Assembly (NCBI GenBank): GCA_944383305.1
Contig: CALWOZ010000007.1
Location: 1-64,000 of the forward strand
Direction of reading: 5' to 3'
Source: an uncultured Clostridia bacterium
GTDB taxonomy: Bacteria > Bacillota > Clostridia > Lachnospirales > CAG-274
DNA: 64,000 nt
Under the pieces are notes generated by a model that was not told the origin of the DNA, searched no databases, and saw nothing but the letters and a program-made list of their open reading frames with translations. The translations under genes and the position numbers were made by a program. The first letter of the stretch is position 1; every line of letters starts with the position of its first letter. Shown here piece by piece: positions 47,932 through 57,548 of the stretch.

Positions 47932-48658
47932 ATATATTAGTATTTTAACAGTTTTATTAATAATTATAATATGGGGGATTATAAGCTATATAGAACTTAT
48001 ACCTAGATTTATGCTACCTAGTCCTTTAGACGTATTTTTAGCATTTATAAAAGATTTTAAGTTGATTTTTAGCCATATAGGGATTACTCTATTAGAGGCA
48101 AGCATAGGTCTTTTAATTAGTATAATATTTAGTTTTATATTAGCCATAATTATGGATAAATATAAAATATTTAATAAAGCTATATATCCTATATTAGTAA
48201 TAAGTCAAACTATACCAACAATAGCAATAGCTCCTATTATTGTACTTTGGTTTGGATTTGGTATTATGCCTAAAATATTACTTATTTTTTCTACTTGTTT
48301 TTTTCCTATGACTATAAGTATACTTACAGGATTTAAAAGCATAGATGAAGATATGTTAAAATTAATGAAATCTATGGATAGTAGTTATTTTAAGACACTT
48401 TTTATTGTAAAAATACCTTTTGCTATGAGAAGCTTTTTTTCAGGGCTTAAAATATCAGCAACTTATGCAATAGTAGGAGCTGTCGTGGCTGAATGGCTAG
48501 GTGGTGAAAAGGGGATAGGTGTTTATATGACTAGAGTAAAAAAGGCATATGCTTTTGACAAAATGTTTGCAAGTATTATAATTATTAGTTTACTTAGTTT
48601 ATTATTAGTTTGGCTTATAAAAATTTTAGAAAATAAAATAATATATTGGAAAGAATAG
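47903..48658 (+). CDS. ABC transporter permease (thiamine/precursor, ThiX-like)
   Basis: 251 residues with about six membrane helices. The EAA loop is visible near VGAVVAEWLGGEKGIG and the preceding FSGLKISATYA. Belongs to the SsuC/TauC/NMT1-associated permease group. It sits between the binding protein and ATPase genes of a riboswitch-controlled operon, so thiamine or hydroxymethylpyrimidine-type precursors are the likely cargo. The ribosome site is distant, suggesting coupling to the preceding gene. Confidence 0.87.
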   Translation: MKKFQSIIYKYISILTVLLIIIIWGIISYIELIPRFMLPSPLDVFLAFIKDFKLIFSHIGITLLEASIGLLISIIFSFILAIIMDKYKIFNKAIYPILVISQTIPTIAIAPIIVLWFGFGIMPKILLIFSTCFFPMTISILTGFKSIDEDMLKLMKSMDSSYFKTLFIVKIPFAMRSFFSGLKISATYAIVGAVVAEWLGGEKGIGVYMTRVKKAYAFDKMFASIIIISLLSLLLVWLIKILENKIIYWKE

Positions 48659-48676
48659 ATGTTTTGGGAGGAAGAT

Positions 48677-49678
48677 ATGAAAATAATAAGTAAGATTATA
48701 AGTATTTTTTTAATATGTACTTTATTTGTAGGGTGTAGCAAAAATCAACAACAATTAGATAGTACACAAACAAAAGAAAATGATAAAGTTAGCTTTTTGT
48801 TAGATTGGACACCTAATACTAATCATACAGGCATATATGTTGCCATAGAAAAAGGATTTTATAATGAGGTAGGGATAGATTTAGAAGTGTTAAATCCACC
48901 AGAAGAGAGCACTACTGCATTAGTAGCCGCTGGTAAGGCAGACTTTGGAGTGTCATTTCAAGACACTATGGGTATGGCTATAAATGAAAATGACAATTTT
49001 CCAATAGTTGCTGTTGCTACTATAATACAACATAATACCTCTGGTATTTTATCTTTAAAAGAAAAGGGAATAGATAGCTTTAAAAATTTAGAAGGTAAAA
49101 TATATGCAACGTGGGATAATGCTTTAGAACAAGCTACCATAAAGCAAGTTATGGAAAATGAAGGTGGAGATTTTGAAAAAGTAGAACTTTATCATAGTTC
49201 TGTAACAGACGCTGTATCAGCTATACAAACTAATGTAGATGCTGTATGGGTATATGAGGCGTGGGATACTATGATGGCAAAAGTATCTGGAGTTGACTAT
49301 AATTTTATAAAATTTAAAGATGTAGAGCCAGCTTTAGATTTTTATACTCCTGTTATAGTATCTAGTGAAAAATATTTAGCTGAAAATGAAGATATAGCTA
49401 AAAGATTTTTACAAGCTACTAAAAAAGGCTACGAATATGCAATAGAAAATCCAGAAGAAAGTGCAAAAATACTTTATAAATATGTTCCAGAATATGACCT
49501 TAATATGCTTATAGAAAGTCAAAAGTACCTTGCTAATGAATATAAAGCCGAAGTTTCACAATGGGGATATATAGATAAAGAAAGATGGAACAACTTTTAT
49601 AACTGGGCTTATGAAAAAGGATTAATAACAAAAGATTTAACTGACAAAGGATTTACAAATGACTATTTACCACAATAA
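48677..49678 (+). CDS. NMT1/ThiY-like substrate-binding lipoprotein
   Basis: 333 residues. The signal peptide has a lipobox: IFLICTLFVGC, with the Cys lipidated. The mature part starts with the NMT1/THI5 pattern FLLDWTPNTNHTGIYVAIEKGFY and PPEESTTALVAAGKADFGVSFQ, typical of ThiY proteins that bind formylaminopyrimidine or HMP. The ATG at 48677 follows GGGAGG by 5 nt; the upstream in-frame ATG at 48659 lacks a site. Tethered outside the membrane to feed the permease. Confidence 0.9.
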   Translation: MKIISKIISIFLICTLFVGCSKNQQQLDSTQTKENDKVSFLLDWTPNTNHTGIYVAIEKGFYNEVGIDLEVLNPPEESTTALVAAGKADFGVSFQDTMGMAINENDNFPIVAVATIIQHNTSGILSLKEKGIDSFKNLEGKIYATWDNALEQATIKQVMENEGGDFEKVELYHSSVTDAVSAIQTNVDAVWVYEAWDTMMAKVSGVDYNFIKFKDVEPALDFYTPVIVSSEKYLAENEDIAKRFLQATKKGYEYAIENPEESAKILYKYVPEYDLNMLIESQKYLANEYKAEVSQWGYIDKERWNNFYNWAYEKGLITKDLTDKGFTNDYLPQ

Positions 49679-49688
49679 AGGAGAAAAT

Positions 49689-50438
49689 ATGGATTATATA
49701 AGGTTAGAAAATATATGCAAATCTTATGACAATATAGAAATAATAAAAAATATAAATTTTTCTTTAAAAAAGGGTGAAATAGTGTCTTTTCTTGGTAAAA
49801 GTGGGGTTGGTAAAACAACCCTTTTTAATATATTAGCAGGATTTGAAAAGGCAGATAATGGACAAATTTTTTTAGAGGAAAAAGACATTACAAACCAAAA
49901 GAAAAATATAAGTTATATGACACAAAAACATTTGTTATTACCGTATCTTAATGTTTTAGATAATGTATGTTTGCCTTTTAAAATAAATGGAATAAATAAA
50001 AAAATAGCATATGAAAAAGCAATACCTATATTAGAAAAGTTTGGATTATATAAACATATAAATAAATATCCATCAGAACTATCTGGGGGTATGAAACAAA
50101 GAGTAGCCTTTATTAGAGCTTATTTAAAAGAAAGTGATTTAATGCTTTTTGATGAACCTTTTTCAGCCTTAGATAGTATAACTAAACAAAGTGTATATAA
50201 GTGGTTTAAACAAATGATAAAATATGAAAATAAAACAACAGTATTTATAACCCACGATATAAATGAGGCTATATATTTATCAGATAAAATATATATATTG
50301 GCTAAAAAACCAGCTAGTATAGTTTTATCTTTAAATATAGAAAATAATATAAAAGATTTTAGAACTAGTAATGAATTTTTATCATATTATAAGCAAATAT
50401 CAAATTGTTTAGAAAAATATTTAGATGAAGATAACTAA
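49689..50438 (+). CDS. ABC transporter ATP-binding protein (ThiZ-like)
   Basis: 249 residues. Walker A GKSGVGKTTLFN, Q loop MTQKHLLLPYLNV, signature LSGGMKQR, Walker B LMLFDEPFSALD and switch histidine in FITHDINEA are all intact. It powers the preceding permease. The ATG at 49689 follows AAAGGAG; the upstream start at 49659 overlaps the lipoprotein gene. Last gene of the TPP-controlled operon. Confidence 0.92.
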   Translation: MDYIRLENICKSYDNIEIIKNINFSLKKGEIVSFLGKSGVGKTTLFNILAGFEKADNGQIFLEEKDITNQKKNISYMTQKHLLLPYLNVLDNVCLPFKINGINKKIAYEKAIPILEKFGLYKHINKYPSELSGGMKQRVAFIRAYLKESDLMLFDEPFSALDSITKQSVYKWFKQMIKYENKTTVFITHDINEAIYLSDKIYILAKKPASIVLSLNIENNIKDFRTSNEFLSYYKQISNCLEKYLDEDN

Positions 50439-50499
50439 ATAAAAAGTAAAATATTGACGATATATATTTAAACAAGATAATTACTATGGAGAGGATATA

Positions 50500-51309
50500 A
50501 TGGCTTATAATGATAAAAAAATAAAATTAGACGCATCTCAAAGAGATATAAATGATAAGTTTAAAAATGAAATAGAAAATACTGAAGAAAAAATATATTG
50601 GTATATAAAATTTAGCTTGCCTCTTGATGAAACTAGTGTATCTAAAAAAACGATGAATGTTACAGACACTAAAGGATATATTTTTAACACCAATATAATA
50701 TACAACAAAGCTTTAGAATTAATAGTTATAGAAACATTAGAGCCATATAAAGAAGAGGAGTATTACATATTACACATAAGTAAAGATGTAAGGGCGCAAA
50801 ATTTAAAAAATTTAAAAAAAGATATACACATATTATTTAAAATAAAGGGTGGAGTAGTATCCGAATTTAAAGAATTAGGTGATAATGTAGTCATACCTAA
50901 ACCTAGAAAAAAGCCTATCCAAAAACAAAAAACAACAAACTCTAAAGTATATTCATTTCAAAAAGAAAATGACCCAAATATTATAGGAGATAAATTACCA
51001 TTTATTAGTATAAAATTTAATCCCTTTGTGGCAATAGCTGGAGCTTTATTACTTTTAATAGGAATTTCTTTAAAAAATTTAGTATTAATAGCTTTAGGTA
51101 CAGTATTAGCTTGTTTAGGATTTATTCACATAATAACACAAATATTAAAAAGAGAGTTTAGGTCTTCTTTGTATTATAACTTAGGTGTTGTTAGTTTTAA
51201 CAAAGAAAAATTTAAAAAAGCCCAAAAAAGATTTAAAAAATCACTAATGATTAATAGTTATAATGAACTTGCAGAGTATGCTATAAATAAAGTTTCATTT
51301 TTTTTATAA
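50500..51309 (+). CDS. Membrane protein with Ig-like N-terminus and TPR C-terminus
   Basis: 269 residues. The first about 140 residues form beta strands like a bacterial Ig (SbsA/Big-type) domain: FSLPLDETSV, KGYIFNTNIIY, EEYYILHISKDV. A short basic linker follows, then a two-helix membrane hairpin (VAIAGALLLLIGISL, LVLIALGTVLACLGF). It ends with a TPR-like motif (YYNLGVVSFNKEKFKKAQKRFKKSL). There is no signal peptide, so topology is unclear. Function unknown. It is placed between the thiamine transporter and relA, with its own GAGAGG site. Confidence 0.7.
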   Translation: MAYNDKKIKLDASQRDINDKFKNEIENTEEKIYWYIKFSLPLDETSVSKKTMNVTDTKGYIFNTNIIYNKALELIVIETLEPYKEEEYYILHISKDVRAQNLKNLKKDIHILFKIKGGVVSEFKELGDNVVIPKPRKKPIQKQKTTNSKVYSFQKENDPNIIGDKLPFISIKFNPFVAIAGALLLLIGISLKNLVLIALGTVLACLGFIHIITQILKREFRSSLYYNLGVVSFNKEKFKKAQKRFKKSLMINSYNELAEYAINKVSFFL

Positions 51310-51360
51310 CTTTAATTAGTAACTAATTTTATTTTTATAATTACTATATATTATGTTTTA

Positions 51361-51406
51361 AACAAAGGATATTGTATATAAAACTACAATGTCCTTTGTT
51401 AATTTT
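51361..51406 (+). terminator. Terminator before relA
   Basis: AACAAAGGATATTGT and ACAATGTCCTTTGTT form a 15-bp stem with one G-T pair, followed by AATTTT. Ends the upstream TPR gene. Confidence 0.8.
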
Positions 51407-51408
51407 AC

Positions 51409-51437
51409 TTGAAATTATGTAAAAAAGTTAATATAAT
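51409..51437 (+). promoter_or_regulatory. Promoter of relA operon
   Basis: TTGAAA (51409-51414), 17-nt spacer, TATAAT (51432-51437), 36 nt before the relA ATG. Confidence 0.8.
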
Positions 51438-51473
51438 AGTAATTAATAAAATAGCTTTGAAAGGAGGATATTT

Positions 51474-53705
51474 ATGGAAGAATGTAAAAAACTTTATGAT
51501 GAATTAATTGAAAATATAAAAAAATATCATCCAGCAACGGATTTTACCATTATAGAAAAGGCATATAACCTTGCAAGAGAAGCCCACGGAGAACAACTTA
51601 GAAAGTCTGGAGAACCTTACATTATACACCCACTTTGTGTGGCTATTATATTATCAGAGCTAGAGCTAGATTTAGAATCTATTGTGGCTGGTATTTTACA
51701 CGATGTAATAGAAGATACAAAATATTCTTTTGAAGATTTAAAAGAATTATTTAGTGAAGAAATAGCTAATATTGTAAGTGGTGTTACAAAATTAGATAAA
51801 TTTACTTATTCATCTTCCTCTAAAGAAGAATTACAAGCAGAAAATTATAGAAAAATGTTTTTGGCTATGGCTAAAGACATAAGGGTAATATTAATAAAGG
51901 TAGCCGATAGGTTACACAATATGCGTACCCTACAATTTATGAGTAAAGAAAAACAACGAGAAAAAGCTCAAGAAACCCTTGATATATATGCACCTCTTGC
52001 TACAAGGCTTGGTATATTTAAAATAAAAACAGAACTTGAGGATTTATGTCTTAGATATTTAGACCCAACAGCATATTATGATTTAGCAGACAAAATAGAG
52101 AGAAAAAAACACGAGCGTGAAGAATATGTACAAAAAATAGTAGATGAAATATCTAAAAAATGTAAAGAAGATAACTTAAAGTGTGAAATATATGGAAGAC
52201 CAAAACATTTCTTTAGCATATATAAAAAAATGCTTAATCAAGATAAAACTTTAGATCAAATATTTGACCTTTTTGCAGTTAGAATTATAGTTGCTACTAT
52301 AAGAGATTGTTATGAAGTTTTAGGACTTGTTCACGAAATGTATAAACCTATACCTAGTAGATTTAAAGACTATATAGCTATGCCAAAGTCTAATATGTAT
52401 CAATCTTTACACAACACCTTAATAGGACCTGAGGGCTTACCTTTTGAAATACAAATTAGAACTTGGGAGATGCATCGTATTGCAGAGTATGGTATAGCAG
52501 CCCATTGGAAATATAAATCAGGAAATAAAAATGTTAAAGAAACTGCCGAAGAAGAAAAGCTTACGTGGCTTAGACAAATATTAGAATGGCAAAAAGATAT
52601 GTCAGATAATAAAGAATTTATGGATACTATAAAAACAGACTTAGATTCTTTTAATGAAAATGTATACTGTTTTACTCCAACAGGGGAGGTTAAAAGCTTA
52701 CCTTATGGCTCAAATCCAATAGACTTTGCCTATTGTATACATAGTGCAGTTGGTAACACTATGGTTGGGGCTAGAGTAAATGGAAAAATAGTAACCTTTG
52801 ACTATACTTTACAAAATGGTGATAGAATAGAAATTATCACAAGTCAAAACTCCCGTGGTCCTAGTATGGATTGGCTAAAAATGGTTAAAAGTAGCGAAGC
52901 TAAAAATAAAATAAACCAATGGTTTAAAACAATAAACAAAGAAGAAAATATATTAAAAGGCAAAGAAATGCTTGAAAAAGAAGCAAAAAGAAAAGGCTTT
53001 GTATTTAGCGAACTTGCTACTACTAATAGAATAAAAAAAGTTTTAGAAAGATATGGCTTTAGAGATTGGGACGCTATATGTGCAGCCATTGGACACGGAG
53101 GCTTAAAAGAAGGTCAAATTATAAATAGATTTATAGAAGACCTTAAAAAAGAAATAAACAAAAATAAAACAGCCGAAGAAATTATAAAAGAAACAGCAGA
53201 AATAATATCAAATTCTAATATGAGTAATGAATTTGTAAGAAAGCGTAAAAATAACTCAGGTATTATTATACACGGTATATCTGGCTTAGATGCAAGAGTT
53301 TCTAAATGTTGTAGTCCAGTCCCTGGAGATGAAATAGTAGGATTTATAACTAAAGGAAGAGGAGTATCTATACACAGAACAGATTGTATTAATATAATAA
53401 ATTTATTAGAAGATGATAGAAAGCGACTAGTAGATGCTAATTGGAGCCTAGAAGAAAGTAAAGGCAAAGAGTTTTCTGCAGACCTTAGAATATTAGGTGA
53501 GGATAGATTAGGTCTTTTAGTAGATATAACAAGAGTATTTACAGATGAAAAAGTGTCACTTAAAAATATTAACGCAAGAACCACTAAAACTGAGGTTATT
53601 ATAGATGTAACTATTGTAATAGGTGATAAATCTGAACTTGAGCATCTTTCAAATAAAATAAAAAGTATTAAAGGTGTTTATGATATACAAAGAGTTACCA
53701 CATAG
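51474..53705 (+). CDS. relA: Bifunctional (p)ppGpp synthase/hydrolase RelA/SpoT
   Basis: 743 residues. In order: HD hydrolase (VAGILHDVIEDT, ADRLHNMRTL), synthetase with the RelA fold (YGRPKHFFSIYKKM, RFKDYIAMPK), TGS (YCFTPTGEVKSLPYGSNPIDFAY), a zinc-finger-like segment (SKCCSPVPGDEIVGF) and a C-terminal ACT domain. All parts of a long bifunctional Rel protein are present. Makes and breaks the stringent-response alarmone. AAGGAGG precedes the ATG. First of a tight run with dtd, an MBL hydrolase and hemZ. Confidence 0.97.
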   Translation: MEECKKLYDELIENIKKYHPATDFTIIEKAYNLAREAHGEQLRKSGEPYIIHPLCVAIILSELELDLESIVAGILHDVIEDTKYSFEDLKELFSEEIANIVSGVTKLDKFTYSSSSKEELQAENYRKMFLAMAKDIRVILIKVADRLHNMRTLQFMSKEKQREKAQETLDIYAPLATRLGIFKIKTELEDLCLRYLDPTAYYDLADKIERKKHEREEYVQKIVDEISKKCKEDNLKCEIYGRPKHFFSIYKKMLNQDKTLDQIFDLFAVRIIVATIRDCYEVLGLVHEMYKPIPSRFKDYIAMPKSNMYQSLHNTLIGPEGLPFEIQIRTWEMHRIAEYGIAAHWKYKSGNKNVKETAEEEKLTWLRQILEWQKDMSDNKEFMDTIKTDLDSFNENVYCFTPTGEVKSLPYGSNPIDFAYCIHSAVGNTMVGARVNGKIVTFDYTLQNGDRIEIITSQNSRGPSMDWLKMVKSSEAKNKINQWFKTINKEENILKGKEMLEKEAKRKGFVFSELATTNRIKKVLERYGFRDWDAICAAIGHGGLKEGQIINRFIEDLKKEINKNKTAEEIIKETAEIISNSNMSNEFVRKRKNNSGIIIHGISGLDARVSKCCSPVPGDEIVGFITKGRGVSIHRTDCINIINLLEDDRKRLVDANWSLEESKGKEFSADLRILGEDRLGLLVDITRVFTDEKVSLKNINARTTKTEVIIDVTIVIGDKSELEHLSNKIKSIKGVYDIQRVTT

Positions 53706-53713
53706 GAGGAACT

Positions 53714-54163
53714 ATGAGAGTTGTTTTACAAAGAGTTTCTAAAGCAAAAGTAGATATAAATAATGAAACAGTAGGAAAAATAGATAAAGGTATAGTAGCA
53801 CTTGTGGCAGTTAATGATACAGACAATATAGATACCTTTAAATATATGTGTGATAAAATTATAAATATTAGAATATTTGAAGATAGTGAGGATAAACTTA
53901 ACTTATCTATAAAAGACTTAGATTTAGAACTTTTAATTGTACCTAATTTTACTGTTTATGCCGATGCTAGAAAGGGGAGACGTCCAAGCTTTGTAGGTGG
54001 AGCAAAACCAGATATAGCTGAAAAAATATTTAATGATTTTATAGCATATACTAAAGAAAACTATGAAAAAGTAGAAACAGGTGTATTTAGAGCAAATATG
54101 CAAGTGGAGCTTATAAATGACGGACCTATAACTATTCTTTTAGATAGTGATAAATTGTTTTAG
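53714..54163 (+). CDS. dtd: D-aminoacyl-tRNA deacylase
   Basis: 149 residues. Starts MRVVLQRVSKAKV. The two family motifs, around PSFVGGAKP (the SQ-type motif region) and NDGPITILLDS (the GP motif), are present. Removes D-amino acids and mischarged glycine from tRNA. It follows relA by 8 bp, a common relA-dtd pair. Confidence 0.95.
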   Translation: MRVVLQRVSKAKVDINNETVGKIDKGIVALVAVNDTDNIDTFKYMCDKIINIRIFEDSEDKLNLSIKDLDLELLIVPNFTVYADARKGRRPSFVGGAKPDIAEKIFNDFIAYTKENYEKVETGVFRANMQVELINDGPITILLDSDKLF

Positions 54164-54172
54164 GAGGAGCTT

Positions 54173-54814
54173 ATGAAAGTTAAAGTTGAAATAGTTGGTG
54201 GAATGATGATGCAAAATTGTTATTTTGCCATAGAAGATAATACAAATGATGCTATAATAATAGACCCTGGTGCTGATGCAGATAGACTTATAGCTACAAT
54301 AGAAAAAGAAAAACTAAATTTAAAATATATAGTCTTAACTCACGGACATTTTGACCACATAGGTGCTTGTAAAGAAATAAAAGAAAAGTATAACACCCCT
54401 ATTGTCATATGTGAGGGAGAGGAGATTTTAATTGAACACCCTAAAAACAATCTCTCTCATATGATAAATAAAAAAATAGAGCTAAAGGCAGATATAACAT
54501 TAAAAGATAATGAAATTTTTAAATTTGGAAAAGACTTATCCTTTAAAGTAATAAAAACTCCAGGGCATACTCCAGGAGGTATGTGTTTATATTTTGAAAA
54601 AGAAAATATACTTTTCTCTGGAGATACATTATTTTATGGTTCTATTGGAAGAACGGATTTTCCTTATGGCAACTCTGCAGATTTAATAAAATCTATTAAT
54701 AGACTTAAAAAACTTCCAGATGAAACAGTAGTTTATTGTGGACACGGTAACAAAACTACAATAGAAACAGAAAAAAATATTAATCCGTATATGGGTAATA
54801 TGTATGAATATTAG
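54173..54814 (+). CDS. MBL-fold hydrolase (glyoxalase II-like)
   Basis: 213 residues. Zinc ligands in THGHFDHIG (H57, H59, D61, H62), then KTPGHTPGGMC, LFSGDTLFYGSIGRTD and CGHGNKT. This is the compact YcbL-like hydrolase related to glyoxalase II, lacking the long C-terminal substrate domain. The true substrate is unknown. It lies 9 bp after dtd. Confidence 0.88.
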   Translation: MKVKVEIVGGMMMQNCYFAIEDNTNDAIIIDPGADADRLIATIEKEKLNLKYIVLTHGHFDHIGACKEIKEKYNTPIVICEGEEILIEHPKNNLSHMINKKIELKADITLKDNEIFKFGKDLSFKVIKTPGHTPGGMCLYFEKENILFSGDTLFYGSIGRTDFPYGNSADLIKSINRLKKLPDETVVYCGHGNKTTIETEKNINPYMGNMYEY

Positions 54815-54828
54815 AAAGTTGGTTTAAA

Positions 54829-56274
54829 ATGTATTACATTGTAGAACATAAATATTTAGATGAGGTACTTTCAGTTATTCAGTTATTTTATTTTGGAGAA
54901 AAAATAATACAAGTAGAGCAAATTTTAAATGATGATATAGTCATAAAAAGTAGCATTCAAGAAAATATGTCTATTTGTAAAATATATAAAGATAAAAAAG
55001 AGATTGTTTGTTGTAAAAATAGTCTAGAAAATATGCAAGAAGATGGGTTTTCTAATGAAAAAAAGAGAATAATAAAACTAACTGTCTTTGAGGCTATTCA
55101 AAAAATAAGACCTTTAAATATGCCCTGGGGTATATTAACAGGTGTTAGACCTACTAAAAAAATAAATGAAATGTTAGAACAAGGTTTTTCTAAAGAAGAT
55201 ATAAAAAGATTATTAAAAGAAAAATATTTAGCAACAGATGAAAAAATTGATTTAGCAATAGATATATCAAAAATAGAAAAAAATATATTAAAAAATAATA
55301 ATAAAAATAAAATTTCTGTATATTTAGGTATACCATTTTGCCCTACAAGATGTATATACTGTTCATTTACTTCTTTTAATCTTAGTCAATATACTAAAAA
55401 AGTTGATTTATATTTAGATTGTATAGAAAAAGAAATATTGTCTATGAAAGATTATGTCAATAGTCATCAAATAGAAAGTATATATATAGGTGGAGGTACA
55501 CCATCTTCTTTAACTGAAACTCAATTTTATAGATTTTTAAAAATGATAGATGATAATTTTAACAATCCTTTAGTAGAGTACACAATAGAAGCTGGAAGAG
55601 CAGACACTATAACTAGAGAAAAGTTAAAAACTATGAAAGATTTTAACGCTACTAGAATATCTATAAACCCTCAAACTATGAATGATAAAACCTTAAAACT
55701 TATTGGAAGAAATCATTTAGAAAAGGACTTTTTAAATGCCTTTTATATGGCTAGAGAAGAGGGTCATAATAACATAAATACAGATATTATTTTAGGACTT
55801 ACAGATGAAACCTCTAAAGAGGTCATATACACTATGGATAAACTTTATAAATTAAACCCAGAAAGTCTAACAGTTCATACTTTAGCTTTAAAAAGAGCCT
55901 CAAGACTTAATGAAAATATAGAAAGTTTTAATCCTAGTTCTTTTTATGAAATGGAAAAAATGATAAATATAACTAAAGACTATGCTAAAAAAATGAATAT
56001 GTATCCTTATTATATGTATAGACAAAAAAATATGATAGGAAATTTTGAAAATGTAGGCTATTGTAAAGATGGACTAGAGTGTTTTTATAATATACAAATA
56101 ATGGAAGAAAAACAAACTATTATTTCTTTTGGTGCTGGTGCTACAAGTAAATTTTATTTTGAAGAAAATAATCTTATAAAAAGAGCCTTTAATGTAAAGA
56201 GTGTAGATGAATATATAAACCGTATAGATGAAATGATACAAAGAAAAAGAGAAATAATAGGAGGGAAAATATAG
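54829..56274 (+). CDS. hemZ: Oxygen-independent coproporphyrinogen III dehydrogenase-like HemZ
   Basis: 481 residues. The radical-SAM motif is FCPTRCIYC with C171, C175 and C178. It is followed by YIGGGTPSS, a SAM-binding signature, and RISINPQTMNDKTL. An N-terminal extension of about 160 residues marks the HemZ subgroup. Annotated as a coproporphyrinogen oxidase; in many anaerobes HemZ may instead be a heme-related enzyme, and other heme genes are not in the window. It ends directly before hisS. Confidence 0.85.
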   Translation: MYYIVEHKYLDEVLSVIQLFYFGEKIIQVEQILNDDIVIKSSIQENMSICKIYKDKKEIVCCKNSLENMQEDGFSNEKKRIIKLTVFEAIQKIRPLNMPWGILTGVRPTKKINEMLEQGFSKEDIKRLLKEKYLATDEKIDLAIDISKIEKNILKNNNKNKISVYLGIPFCPTRCIYCSFTSFNLSQYTKKVDLYLDCIEKEILSMKDYVNSHQIESIYIGGGTPSSLTETQFYRFLKMIDDNFNNPLVEYTIEAGRADTITREKLKTMKDFNATRISINPQTMNDKTLKLIGRNHLEKDFLNAFYMAREEGHNNINTDIILGLTDETSKEVIYTMDKLYKLNPESLTVHTLALKRASRLNENIESFNPSSFYEMEKMINITKDYAKKMNMYPYYMYRQKNMIGNFENVGYCKDGLECFYNIQIMEEKQTIISFGAGATSKFYFEENNLIKRAFNVKSVDEYINRIDEMIQRKREIIGGKI

Positions 56275-57537
56275 ATGAAAGTAAAAAGACCAAAAGGAAC
56301 TAATGATATCTTTGGAAAAGACAGTTATAAATGGCAATTTTTAGAAAACGAAATAAGACAAATTTGTAAAAATTTTGGTATACAAGAAATAAGAACGCCT
56401 ATGTTTGAATATAAAAGCCTTTTTGAACGTGGAGTTGGAGAAACAACAGATGTTGTTCAAAAAGAAATGTTTACGTTTAAAGACAGAGGGGAGAGAGAAT
56501 ATGCCTTAAAGCCAGAAAGTACTGCAGGTACTGTTAGAGCATATCTTGAAAATAGCTTAAACGCAGAGGTTCAACCTACAAAACTTTATTATATATCGCC
56601 ATCTTTTAGAGATGAAAGAAATCAAGCCGGCAGGTTTAAACAATTTCATCAATTTGGTGTTGAGATATTTGGATCTTTTGACTCAAGTTGTGATGCTGAG
56701 GCTATATCCTTTGTTTATGAACTTTTAAAAAGGCTTAAAATTAAAGATGTAGTATTAAAATTAAACAGTCTAGGTGGCAATGAATGTAGAAAAACATATA
56801 ATCAAAAGCTTAAATCTTTTATAGAAACTAAACTTGAAAACTTATGTGATGATTGTAAACAAAGATATGAAAAAAATCCTCTTAGAGTATTAGACTGTAA
56901 AAATCCTAACTGTAAACAAGCCTTAGAAAAAGCACCTACTACAATTGAAAGTTTAGATGAACAATGTAAAAATCATTTTGAAAGTTTAAAAAAATATTTA
57001 GATATAATGAATATACCTTATGAAATAGAACCTAAAATTGTCCGTGGATTAGATTATTATACAAAAACAGTATTTGAGTTTGTTTGTAAATCTGAAAAAT
57101 TAGGCTCTCAAAGTACAATTTGTGGTGGTGGAAGATATGATAACCTTATAAAAGAATGTGGCGGACAATCTACTGGAGCTGTTGGATTTGCCATAGGTAT
57201 GGAACGTTTACTTATACTTATGGAAGAACAAGGTATAAATATAGAAGAAGAAAATAGACCTTTAATATATATAGGAGCTATGGGTGATTTAGGATTTGAA
57301 AAGGCTCAACAAATAGCATATAATCTTAGACAAAAAGGAATATACGTAGAATATGACATAGTTAGAAGAAGTGTAAAAGCTCAACTTAAATATGCAGATA
57401 AAATAAATGCTAAATATGTTATAATAATTGGTGATAATGAAATAGAAACTAATAAAGTAAATTTAAAAGATATGGATAAAAGTGAACAAAGAGAGATAGA
57501 ATTATCTAATTTAGAAACAGAAATTATTAATAATTAA
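56275..57537 (+). CDS. hisS: Histidyl-tRNA synthetase
   Basis: 420 residues. VKRPKGTNDIFG start; class II motif 2 SPSFRDERNQAGRFKQFHQFG; histidine motif GLDYYTKTVFEF; motif 3 GFAIGMERLLILME; C-terminal anticodon domain YVEYDIVRRSVKAQLKYA. Charges tRNA-His. AGGAGG precedes the ATG. There is no T-box leader, since it is inside an operon. aspS begins 11 bp later. Confidence 0.96.
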   Translation: MKVKRPKGTNDIFGKDSYKWQFLENEIRQICKNFGIQEIRTPMFEYKSLFERGVGETTDVVQKEMFTFKDRGEREYALKPESTAGTVRAYLENSLNAEVQPTKLYYISPSFRDERNQAGRFKQFHQFGVEIFGSFDSSCDAEAISFVYELLKRLKIKDVVLKLNSLGGNECRKTYNQKLKSFIETKLENLCDDCKQRYEKNPLRVLDCKNPNCKQALEKAPTTIESLDEQCKNHFESLKKYLDIMNIPYEIEPKIVRGLDYYTKTVFEFVCKSEKLGSQSTICGGGRYDNLIKECGGQSTGAVGFAIGMERLLILMEEQGINIEEENRPLIYIGAMGDLGFEKAQQIAYNLRQKGIYVEYDIVRRSVKAQLKYADKINAKYVIIIGDNEIETNKVNLKDMDKSEQREIELSNLETEIINN

Positions 57538-57548
57538 TGGAGGTAAAA

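Noticed and set aside
53114..53584. 156-codon minus-strand frame opposite relA
   Set aside because: Shadow of the conserved relA coding sequence, with no plausible start signal.
56200..56275. T-box riboswitch before hisS
   Set aside because: hisS begins directly after hemZ; there is no leader space and no T-box motif.
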